From WS-2 sp964650245 (GTDB lineage Bacteria; Eisenbacteria; RBG-16-71-46), in the NCBI GenBank assembly GCA_964650245.1, contig CAZYQK010000084.1, positions 1 through 13,999 of the forward strand: a stretch of DNA of 13,999 bases, read 5' to 3'. This document shows, one piece after another, positions 7,226 through 13,901 of this stretch. Position numbers and translations under genes: made by a program. Position 1 is the first letter of the stretch, and each line of letters opens with the position of its first letter. The notes beneath the pieces are model-generated. The model was not told the origin of the DNA. It was given only the letters and a program-made list of their open reading frames with translations, and did no database searches.

Positions 7226-8682
7226 GACGCCTGGCCTGGCTGCTGACGCTCATGTTGTCGGTGACGGCCGGAGGTGCCGCCGCGAAGGACGCGCCCGGAA
7301 CAGGGGGCGCTGTGGTCTCGAGCCAACAGGTACTCACGGTGCATTCGGATCGCTACGAAGTAGTCCTCAAGAGCAAGCAACTTCGCCCGGGGCTCCAGGA
7401 CACGTTGGATCTTTACCTCAGTGACTTCCGAACGAACGCTCCGATCACGAACGCCGCCGTCGCGCTGAGTCTTCGTTCCAATGCCCGGGAACTCTGGAGT
7501 GGATCTGCCATAGCGACCAACCGAGCGGGCATCTTCATGGTGCCGTTTCAGGCTCCAGCGGATACCGGCTCATTCACGGTCCTGGTGACAATTGCCGCCG
7601 CAACAGGGGAGGAGCGATTCGCCCTCTCGGATCTGAAGGTGAGTACCGAGCGCTCCGAGACAAGTGCCTCGGAGCCTCGCAGGTTCCGCTGGATCTGGCT
7701 GCTGGCTGGGGCGCCCGTGCTCCTCATTGGCTTGCTGGTCATGGCGCGTCGGCGCATGCAGGCGGCTGGAGCGGCCCTCATGCTGTGCCTATTTCTCGCA
7801 CCGGACGCGCGAGCACATGCGGGGCACGATGAAGCCCCTGCCTCATCCGGCACGCCTGTCGGCCCCGGAGCGCAGGTCTTCATCTCGAAGGCATCCCAGT
7901 TCCTGCTGGGTATCCGCACCGAGCCACTGCAGCGTCAGCCGGTTCAGAAGCGGCTCAGTGTGCTGGGCCGCGTCGCTCCCCGGGGTGGCGGCGAGATCGA
8001 GATCGTGGCGCTGCAGTCGGGTCGCATCTTCTTCGCCGATGGCCGGGCACCCGTGCTCGGCCAGAGTGTGACCAAAGGCGAGCCCGTCGCGCGTCTCACA
8101 GTAGTCGACGATCTCAGCCTGCGCGCGCCGCTGACCGGCGTACTCACCGGGGTGTTCGTGGTGAATGGCCAACTCGTCGAGGCGGGGCAGAAGCTCATGA
8201 CGCTGCTCGATCCGTCGGTAGTCTGGGTACATGCCGATGTCTACGAGGCGGATGTGGCCAGCGTGCAGCGGTCGACTCGCGCTGTGATCACCTCGCAGAG
8301 CATGCCGGATGTCGCACTGACGGGACGGCGCGTCGCGCTGGGGGTCACGCAGGGCGAAGTACCCGGCGCCATCGAAGCGTGGTTCGAAGTCCCGAACCTC
8401 GGTGGCCGCTTGAAGGTCGGAGCGCTCGTCGATGTCGGCATCGAACAGGGCGGTGTGGAGTCGGCGCTCGTCGTCCCCCGGAGCGCCGTGTTCGAAAAGG
8501 ACGGGCGCAAGCTCGTCTTCGTCCACACCGCCCCGGAGCGATTCACCGCGCGAGAAGTGTCACTCGGCACGAGCCTCGGCACGCGCGTGGCCGTGACCGG
8601 CGATCTCAAGCCCGGTGATCGGGTAGTCGTCTCGGGCGGCTATCCGCTGCTGACGGCCCCCGTCGTCGGCATCGGCCAGTAG
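7222..8682 (+). CDS. Periplasmic adaptor (membrane fusion protein) with an extra N-terminal domain and no hairpin
   Basis: This 486-residue protein links the RND pump to the outer-membrane factor. Order of parts: signal peptide 1-21; a strand-rich domain about 35-142 (Ig/YtkA-like in appearance, with PGLQDTLDLYLSDF and PADTGSFTVLV); a membrane helix 154-173; a second signal-peptide-like stretch 174-198 (MARRRMQAAGAALMLCLFLA then PDARA); an HAGHDE metal-site-like motif at 199-204; adaptor domains about 215-486. The adaptor part shows lipoyl half-motifs (LQSGRIFFADG with VTKGEPVARL; APLTGVLTGVFVVNGQ with VEAGQKLM), the beta-barrel start SVVWVHADVYEADV, and the membrane-proximal LVVPRSAVFEKDGRKLVFV. 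The halves are joined by about five residues (TVVDD), so the alpha-hairpin is missing. The frame is open back to 6853, but the ATGA overlap at 7222 and the signal peptide fix the start. An internal start at 7741 would give a normal-looking exported adaptor, but no Shine-Dalgarno precedes it. Confidence 0.9.
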   Translation: MRRLAWLLTLMLSVTAGGAAAKDAPGTGGAVVSSQQVLTVHSDRYEVVLKSKQLRPGLQDTLDLYLSDFRTNAPITNAAVALSLRSNARELWSGSAIATNRAGIFMVPFQAPADTGSFTVLVTIAAATGEERFALSDLKVSTERSETSASEPRRFRWIWLLAGAPVLLIGLLVMARRRMQAAGAALMLCLFLAPDARAHAGHDEAPASSGTPVGPGAQVFISKASQFLLGIRTEPLQRQPVQKRLSVLGRVAPRGGGEIEIVALQSGRIFFADGRAPVLGQSVTKGEPVARLTVVDDLSLRAPLTGVLTGVFVVNGQLVEAGQKLMTLLDPSVVWVHADVYEADVASVQRSTRAVITSQSMPDVALTGRRVALGVTQGEVPGAIEAWFEVPNLGGRLKVGALVDVGIEQGGVESALVVPRSAVFEKDGRKLVFVHTAPERFTAREVSLGTSLGTRVAVTGDLKPGDRVVVSGGYPLLTAPVVGIGQ

Positions 8683-8694
8683 GGGAGCGCGACC

Positions 8695-11600
8695 ATGTTC
8701 GATCGCATCATCCTGTTCGCGCTCCGCAATCGACTCTTCGTCGTGGCCGCCGCGCTGCTGCTGCTCATCTATGGCGGTGGCGTGATCCTCAAGCTGCCGG
8801 TGGATGTCTTCCCCGATCTCAATCGCCCAACCGTCACGGTCCTGAGCGAAGCGCCGGGGCTGGCGCCGGAAGAGGTCGAGACGCTGGTCAGCCTGCCGAT
8901 CGAGACCACGCTCAACGGCGCTCCCGGTGTCGAACGCGTGCGCTCGACCTCCGGCATCGGCCTCTCCGTCGTCACGGTCGAGTTCGCCTGGGGCACCGAC
9001 ATCTACCGCGATCGCCAGCTGGTGAGCGAGAAGCTCCAGCTGGCGGCCGAACGCCTGCCCAAGAACGTGGTCCCCGCGATGGGGCCGGTCTCGTCGATCA
9101 TGGGCGAGATCATGCTGCTGGGACTGGAGAGCTCGAGCGGCGAGACCTCGCCGATGGAGATGCGCACGCTGGCCGACTGGGTGGTGCGGCAGCGGCTGCT
9201 GACGATTCCCGGCGTGTCGCAGGTCATTCCCATTGGTGGCGGCGTCAAGCAGTACCAGGTGCGCGTCAATCCACAGCGCCTGGCGGCGCTCGGGCTGTCG
9301 CTCAAGGAGGTGGAACAGGCGGTGGGAGCGAGCAACGAGAACACCACCGGCGGCTACCTCGAGGCGCAATCCCAAGAGTACCTCATCCGCAACCTGGGGC
9401 GCCTCCGCAGCCCGGAACAGCTGCTCAGCACGGTGGTGTCGACCCACAATGGCGTGCCGGTGCTCCTGAAGCAGGTCGGCAGCGTCGGCATCCTCACACG
9501 GGTGAAGCGCGGCGACGGCAGCGTGGATGGGAAGCCGGCGGTGATCCTCTCCATCCAGAAGCAGCCCGGCGCCAGCACGATCGATCTGACCCGGCGCATC
9601 GAGGCGGCGCTCAAGGAGCTTCAGCCCTCACTCCCCAAAGACGTGCGGATGCGCCCACTGTTCAAGCAGGCCAGCTTCATCGAGGCGGCGATCGGCAACG
9701 TGGAAGCGGCCCTCCGCGATGGCGCCATCCTCGTCCTGATCGTGCTCTTCATGTTCCTGCTCAACTTTCGCACCACCGCCATCACCCTGACCGCCATCCC
9801 GCTCTCTTTTGTGACCGCCGCCGTCGTCTTCCATCTCTTCAACATCTCGATCAACACGATGACGCTCGGCGGGCTGGCGATCGCCATCGGCGAGCTGGTG
9901 GACGACGCGATCGTAAACGTCGAGAACGTCTTTCGTCGCCTGCGGGAGAATAGGCACGCGCCGGAGCCCCGCCCCGCCTTCGAGGTGGTGTACCGAGCAT
10001 CCTCGGAAGTCCGGAACTCGATCGTCTACGCCACCATCCTCGTGGTGCTCGTGTTTCTCCCGCTCTTCGCCCTGAGCGGCATCGAAGGCCGGCTGTTCGC
10101 GCCGCTCGGCATCGCATACATCGTCTCCATCATGGCCTCGTTCGTGGTGTCGCTGACCGTCTCGCCGGCCCTCTGCCTCTATCTCCTCCCGAAGGCGAAG
10201 GTCCTGGCCGCGGAGAAGGACTCCTTCGTCGTTCGTCACCTCAAGCACTGGGATCGGAAGCTGCTTAGTTTCTCGCTACCGCACCCGGAGATCGTGATCG
10301 GTGGGGCGGTCGTGCTGGTCCTCGCGGCGGCGGCGCTGGTGCCCCTGATGGGGCGTGAGTTCCTGCCGCCGTTCAACGAGGGCACGGCCACCATCAATGT
10401 CATCGCCGCGCCCGGGACCTCGCTGAGCGAGTCGAATCGCATCGGCACGATCGCGGAGGAGCAGCTCCTGAGCGTCCCCGAGGTCATCTCGACCGGGCGC
10501 CGCACCGGGCGCGCGGAGCTGGATGAGCACGCCGAAGGGGTCCACTACACGGAGATCGACGTCGACTTCCGGCGCTCGAAGCGGGCCCGCGAGGAGATCC
10601 TGGGTGACGTGCGCACCCGGCTCGGACAGATCCCGGGCGTGTTCGTCAACATCGGACAGCCGATCTCGCACCGGCTCGACCACCTGCTCTCCGGCGTCCG
10701 GGCGCAGATCGCCGTCAAGCTCTTCGGCAACGACCTCGACCTGCTGCGGGCGAAGGCGGCGGAGATCCAGGCGGCCATGGCCACCGTGCCGGGGGTGGTC
10801 GACCTCCAGACCGAGAAGCAGGTGCTGGTGCCGCAGATCCGCATCGAGGGCGATCGCACCGCCCTGGCCCGCTACGGTTTGAACGTCGGCGACCTCAACC
10901 AAGCGCTCGAGACCGCCCTCAACGGACGGGTCGTCTCGCAGGTGCTCGAGGGACAGCGGACCTTCGACCTGCTGGTCCGTTTCGACGATCCGTCGCGCAA
11001 CAGCCTCGAAGCCATCCGTAGGGCCCTGATCGACACGCCCTCGGGGGCCAAGGTGCCGTTGTCGGTGATGGCCACGGTGGAGGAATCACGCGGACCGAAT
11101 GTCATCCAGCACGAGAACGTGCAACGCCGCATCGTGGTTTCGGCCAACGTCAGTGGGCGTGATCTGGGCCGCGTCGTCCAGGACATCCAGGACCGTGTCA
11201 GCGCCCAGGTGAAGCTGCCGACCGGGTACTTCATCACCTACGGTGGCCAGTTCGAGAGCCAGCAATCGGCGACCCGGCTGATCGGCATCCTCAGCCTGTT
11301 CTCCCTCGCGGCGATGTTCCTCGTGCTCTATGCCCACTTCCGGTTCGTGCCGATCGTGCTCCAGATCCTGCTCAACATCCCACTGTCGTTCATCGGCAGC
11401 GTGGTGGCGATCTTCCTGAGCGGCGGGACGTTCTCGGTCGCCTCGCTGGTCGGCTTCATCACCCTGACCGGCATCGCCTCTCGGAACACGATCATGATGA
11501 TCTCTCACTACCTGCACCTCATGAAGGAGGAAGGCGAGGCATTCGACATGCGGATGGTCGTGCGCGGCTCGCTCGAGCGTCTGGTGCCGGTGATGATGAC

Positions 11601-11808
11601 GGCACTGACCGCCGGGATGGCGCTGATCCCGCTCGTGCTGTCGAAGGGCGAGCCGGGAAAGGAGATCCTCTACCCGGTCGCGACGGTGATCGTCGGCGGG
11701 CTGATCAGCTCGACCCTGCTCAACACGATCGTCACCCCCGCGGTGTTCTATCGCTTCGGACGCAAGTCCGCTGAAAGGTATCTGGCTTCCCAGACGAAGG
11801 AGTCCTAG
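8695..11808 (+). CDS. RND heavy-metal efflux pump, inner-membrane subunit (CzcA/CusA superfamily)
   Basis: A 1037-residue proton-driven cation/proton antiporter, full length for the family. It has membrane helix 1 at about 10-30, a large periplasmic loop to about 335, five further helices, a second periplasmic loop about 555-865 and a closing helix bundle. The helix-4 signature is GGLAIAIGELVDDAIVNVEN (residues 392-411) with Asp403, Asp404 and Glu410; Asp403 and Glu410 align with the proton-relay Asp and Glu of the heavy-metal branch. EFLPPFNEG opens the second loop. At the places of the three copper-binding methionines of E. coli CusA I align Asn, His/Tyr and His (NVIAAPG, GVHYTEI, RLDHLLSG), arguing against Cu(I)/Ag(I) and for a divalent ion. 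The helix-4 text resembles the HME5 (nickel-associated) class as I remember it; substrate is inference. TAGGGGAGCGACC before ATG 8695 supplies the Shine-Dalgarno, 12 bases after the adaptor stop. Confidence 0.95.
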   Translation: MFDRIILFALRNRLFVVAAALLLLIYGGGVILKLPVDVFPDLNRPTVTVLSEAPGLAPEEVETLVSLPIETTLNGAPGVERVRSTSGIGLSVVTVEFAWGTDIYRDRQLVSEKLQLAAERLPKNVVPAMGPVSSIMGEIMLLGLESSSGETSPMEMRTLADWVVRQRLLTIPGVSQVIPIGGGVKQYQVRVNPQRLAALGLSLKEVEQAVGASNENTTGGYLEAQSQEYLIRNLGRLRSPEQLLSTVVSTHNGVPVLLKQVGSVGILTRVKRGDGSVDGKPAVILSIQKQPGASTIDLTRRIEAALKELQPSLPKDVRMRPLFKQASFIEAAIGNVEAALRDGAILVLIVLFMFLLNFRTTAITLTAIPLSFVTAAVVFHLFNISINTMTLGGLAIAIGELVDDAIVNVENVFRRLRENRHAPEPRPAFEVVYRASSEVRNSIVYATILVVLVFLPLFALSGIEGRLFAPLGIAYIVSIMASFVVSLTVSPALCLYLLPKAKVLAAEKDSFVVRHLKHWDRKLLSFSLPHPEIVIGGAVVLVLAAAALVPLMGREFLPPFNEGTATINVIAAPGTSLSESNRIGTIAEEQLLSVPEVISTGRRTGRAELDEHAEGVHYTEIDVDFRRSKRAREEILGDVRTRLGQIPGVFVNIGQPISHRLDHLLSGVRAQIAVKLFGNDLDLLRAKAAEIQAAMATVPGVVDLQTEKQVLVPQIRIEGDRTALARYGLNVGDLNQALETALNGRVVSQVLEGQRTFDLLVRFDDPSRNSLEAIRRALIDTPSGAKVPLSVMATVEESRGPNVIQHENVQRRIVVSANVSGRDLGRVVQDIQDRVSAQVKLPTGYFITYGGQFESQQSATRLIGILSLFSLAAMFLVLYAHFRFVPIVLQILLNIPLSFIGSVVAIFLSGGTFSVASLVGFITLTGIASRNTIMMISHYLHLMKEEGEAFDMRMVVRGSLERLVPVMMTALTAGMALIPLVLSKGEPGKEILYPVATVIVGGLISSTLLNTIVTPAVFYRFGRKSAERYLASQTKES

Positions 11809-11865
11809 GCCATGTCGGGCCGGGACCGTCGTCACATCCCACACGAAGCTCGAAGGAGGGTTCCG

Positions 11866-12372
11866 ATGAGAATGAACGCCCGCTGGTGGATGCTGGCCGC
11901 GCTGGTGATCGTTGCGCTCGCGGTGATCGGCTGCGCACAGAAGAAAACCGAGTCCGAGACGCCGCCGGCGGCACAGCAGGCCGCACCGGAGACCGCTGCG
12001 CCGGGCGGTGAGGCGGCAGAGCGTGAGGGGGCCGGGGCCACGATCACGCCGGCCGGATCGGTGGGGGAGATCTGGAGCCAGATCGCCCAGGAGCAGGCCA
12101 GGCTCTCGGCGGCCATCGAGAATGGCCAGCTCAAGGACGTGCACCACCTCGCCTTCGGGATCCGGGATCTGGTCGTGGCGCTGGCCGACAAGGCGGGCGC
12201 GTCGAATCCGCCGGTGGCCACGAAGCTCAAGCCGATGGTGGAGCAGGTCACGGCCTCGGCCGACAAGCTCGACGAGCTCGGTGACGCCGGCAACCTGAGC
12301 GGTACCCAGGCGGAGTACGCGAAGCTCGAGAACACGCTGAAGGCGATCGGAGCTGCGACCGGCGCGCGCTGA
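11866..12372 (+). CDS. Small helical lipoprotein of the efflux block
   Basis: A 168-residue protein with a lipoprotein signal peptide ending LAVIGC (Cys23), so probably anchored to a membrane on the periplasmic side. Residues 24-64 are a low-complexity Ala/Pro/Glu/Gln linker. Residues about 65-165 are predicted from their heptad-like spacing to be a helical bundle (GEIWSQIAQEQARLSAAIEN, AFGIRDLVVALADKAG, KLKPMVEQVTASADKLDELG, AEYAKLENTLKAIGA). A QLKDVHH segment at 88-94 places two neighbouring histidines on the second helix, a possible metal site; this is inference. I remember similar unnamed helical exported proteins beside RND metal pumps but no function. AAGGAGG at 11853-11859 selects ATG 11866 over the in-frame ATG at 11812, which lacks one and would put extra residues ahead of the signal peptide. 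The pump gene ends 57 bases upstream. Confidence 0.82.
   Translation: MRMNARWWMLAALVIVALAVIGCAQKKTESETPPAAQQAAPETAAPGGEAAEREGAGATITPAGSVGEIWSQIAQEQARLSAAIENGQLKDVHHLAFGIRDLVVALADKAGASNPPVATKLKPMVEQVTASADKLDELGDAGNLSGTQAEYAKLENTLKAIGAATGAR
12127..12148 (+). repeat. 22-base direct repeat, copy 1 (inside lipoprotein gene)
   Basis: These 22 bases, encoding QLKDVHH of the lipoprotein, recur exactly at 13444-13465 on the same strand. Flanking sequences differ at once on both sides. Confidence 0.85.
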
Positions 12373-12388
12373 GACTGGCGCCCGCGCG

Positions 12389-12425
12389 TCATCGCCGAAG
12401 ATCGCGGAGGCGATGAGAAATCGCC
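12389..12425 (+). promoter_or_regulatory. Two mutually exclusive stem-loops between lipoprotein and cupredoxin genes
   Basis: TCATCGCC (12389-12396) pairs with GGCGATGA (12409-12416), an 8-base stem with a 12-base loop. The same GGCGAT (12409-12414) can instead pair with ATCGCC (12420-12425), a 6-base stem with a 5-base loop. The structures compete and lie 17 bases after the lipoprotein stop. Neither has a U-run. This could be a processing or mRNA-stability element, or an attenuator-like switch; it may also be chance in GC-rich sequence. Confidence 0.35.
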
Positions 12426-12482
12426 AATCCTGATCGAGTCGGCCGCACAAGCCACGCGCAAGAACTCCCAGGAGGCACACTC

Positions 12483-12830
12483 ATGCAATTCATTCCCCAG
12501 GTTCTGAGCCTGACCATCCTCGCCGCGTCCATCGCAACTCCCTCGCACGCTCGCGGCACGGAGAAGCCCCGCGAAATCAAGGTCGCGGTGACCGAGAAGG
12601 GTTTCGTCCCGTCGAGCGTGAAGGTCAGGGCCGGACACCCGGTCGTGCTCGCGATCACCCGGAAGACCGACAAGACGTGCGCCAGAGAGGCGGTGTTCCC
12701 ATCGCTCGGAAAGACCTTCGAGCTGCCGCTCAACACGACGGTGCGCGTCGCGCTCGATCCGGAGCGTGCGGGGCGGATCGATTTCGCCTGTGGCATGGGC
12801 ATGATGAGGGCGCGGGTCGTCGTGCAGTGA
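12483..12830 (+). CDS. Periplasmic cupredoxin-fold protein
   Basis: A 115-residue exported protein with signal peptide 1-23 (cleavage after PSHA) and a single cupredoxin-like domain at about 30-114. The pattern matches the small EfeO-type cupredoxin family: KGFVPSSVKVRAGHPVVLAI, then RKTDKTCARE with Cys66, VFPSLGKTFELP, and FACGMGMM with Cys103 and Met105/107/108 near the end. Cys66, Cys103 and a following Met are the likely copper ligands; the classical blue-copper His is not evident. Relatives accompany copper-handling genes, so it may bind copper in the periplasm or pass electrons or metal; the exact role is inference. AGGAGG eight bases upstream sets the start. It lies 110 bases after the lipoprotein gene on the same strand, probably in the same transcription unit or one with an internal promoter. 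Confidence 0.85.
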   Translation: MQFIPQVLSLTILAASIATPSHARGTEKPREIKVAVTEKGFVPSSVKVRAGHPVVLAITRKTDKTCAREAVFPSLGKTFELPLNTTVRVALDPERAGRIDFACGMGMMRARVVVQ

Positions 12831-12933
12831 GCTGCGAATCCGCGCTGAGTCGCTCGTTCGCACGACAAGCCGCTGGCGACGCAGATCGGCCGCGCCGCGG
12901 GCGGGAACGACACGGCCGCAGGGAGGCAGCCCC

Positions 12934-13359
12934 ATGAAACCAGGCGCATTCGGACGCGTGCTTGCGGTCCTCGCCCTCCTGGTAGCACTTCCGGCGTTCG
13001 CGGAGGGGAGCGCGGCGAAGAAGGCCACGGTGTGGTTCGTCCAGGTCTACGACGTGAAGGAAGGCCAGCTCGAGCCGATGAAGAAGTGGCTTACGGAGGA
13101 AGGTGGGAAACAGTTCCTCGACTTTCCCGGCGCCACGTCCTTCGAGACCTGGGTCGACCTGATCTCTGCGGGGCCTACGCTGAAGACGATCCTGGGGTTC
13201 GAGGACTACGCGGCCATCGACCGCTTCTACGCGGACGAGAGGATGCGGGCGTGGGGCGAGAAGCTGGACTCGTTCATCGGACCTCACAAACACTACATCT
13301 TCCGCCACTATCCGCTGTACCTGTCGAAGACTCTGACCTACCCGGCGCCGACGCCGTGA
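12934..13359 (+). CDS. Exported protein resembling a dimeric alpha-beta-barrel (ABM/NIPSNAP-like)
   Basis: The 141-residue product has a clear signal peptide at 1-23 (GRVLAVLALLVALPAFA). The mature part begins with a strand (TVWFVQVYDVKEGQ), then a helix with EPMKKWLTEEG, a strand pair (GATSFETWVDLIS and LKTILGFED), a second helix (AAIDRFYADERMRAWGEKLD) and a last strand (HKHYIFRHYPLY). This beta-alpha-beta-beta-alpha-beta order is that of dimeric alpha-beta-barrel proteins such as antibiotic-biosynthesis monooxygenase-like or NIPSNAP-like folds; no catalytic motif is recognisable, and export of such a fold is less usual. The His/Tyr-rich HKHYIFRHY could bind a metal or haem, which is speculation. 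GGGAGG about seven bases before ATG 12934 fixes the start. Its position at the end of the efflux block suggests, but does not prove, a shared function. Confidence 0.75.
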   Translation: MKPGAFGRVLAVLALLVALPAFAEGSAAKKATVWFVQVYDVKEGQLEPMKKWLTEEGGKQFLDFPGATSFETWVDLISAGPTLKTILGFEDYAAIDRFYADERMRAWGEKLDSFIGPHKHYIFRHYPLYLSKTLTYPAPTP

Positions 13360-13514
13360 GGCCCTTTGCCGTCACGGTTCCTCCGGACTCGCATCGGGCC
13401 GGCTTTCGACCTCGATGAGAACGTGCGTACGAAACACGTGCGGCAGCTCAAGGACGTGCACCACCGCTTGGACGAGCCGGCACTGCCCGGCGACCGCAGC
13501 CCGGCCGTTCCCGG
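13360..13514. other. Intergenic, decayed-looking DNA containing a lipoprotein-gene fragment
   Basis: No supported gene lies between the stop of the exported alpha-beta protein and the minus-strand sorting-domain frame. The plus frame that contains the 22-base repeat reads VRQLKDVHHRLDEPALPGD, where QLKDVHH is identical to the lipoprotein and the following residues only loosely recall its family. There is no start signal and no lipoprotein signal peptide, so it looks like a remnant of a paralogue. No convincing terminator for either flanking gene was seen. Confidence 0.4.
13444..13465 (+). repeat. 22-base direct repeat, copy 2 (outside any intact gene)
   Basis: Exact copy of 12127-12148 on the same strand, 1317 bases downstream. 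It can be read in the frame that also gives QLKDVHH, but no intact gene surrounds it. Confidence 0.85.
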
Positions 13515-13901
13515 TCAACGCACGCGCACCAGCGTGCGGGTCAGGAGCCGGCCGGCCGCCTCGAGGCGCAGGAGATAGACGCCCGCGGGGAGCTGCGAGC
13601 CGTCGAGGGTGAGCGGGTAATTGCCCGCGCCGCGCTGGTCGTCGACCAGCCGCGCGACCTCCCTGCCGCCAATGTCGAACAGGCCGACCCGCACGCGAGC
13701 CGCGTTTGGCAGCGTGAAGCTGAAGGCCGTGCGCGCGGTGAACGGATTCGGGACGGTTCGCGACAGTGCGAGCGCCCCGAATGGCGACGGGTTGACGCCG
13801 GCCGTCGGCACGTAGTCGGTCACGGCCTCGCCGATCGTCACGTGACCGTGTGTGGTGAGATTGTCGCCCGCGACGATGCCGTAGTAGCTCGGGCCCACCA
13901 T
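13515..13901 (-). pseudogene. FlgD/Por-type C-terminal sorting domain, probably the tail of a truncated gene
   Basis: The minus frame encodes 128 residues from the first ATG (13901-13899) to TGA at 13517-13515. Residues about 48-128 are a classic C-terminal Ig-like module: VPNPFTARTAFSFTLPNAAR, VRVGLFDIGGREVARLVDD, the turn GAGNYPLTLDG, then LPAGVYLLRLEAAG and a closing LVRVR. Such modules end large exported proteins and serve as sorting or anchoring domains. The sequence before the ATG still reads like protein (FVTIDAGGASAYPY) with no signal peptide, and a TGA at 13970-13968 closes the frame. No Shine-Dalgarno is near the ATG. The best reading is the 3' end of a larger surface protein cut off by a frameshift, rearrangement or assembly error; a start elsewhere cannot be excluded. 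If intact, the protein would be too small and unexported. Confidence 0.6.

Noticed and set aside
8560..9447. 295-residue minus-strand open frame
   Set aside because: Antisense to the pump gene; composition-driven shadow.
11086..12480. 464-residue minus-strand open frame
   Set aside because: Antisense across the pump end and the lipoprotein gene; His/Asp/Arg repeats typical of a shadow frame, no recognisable domain.
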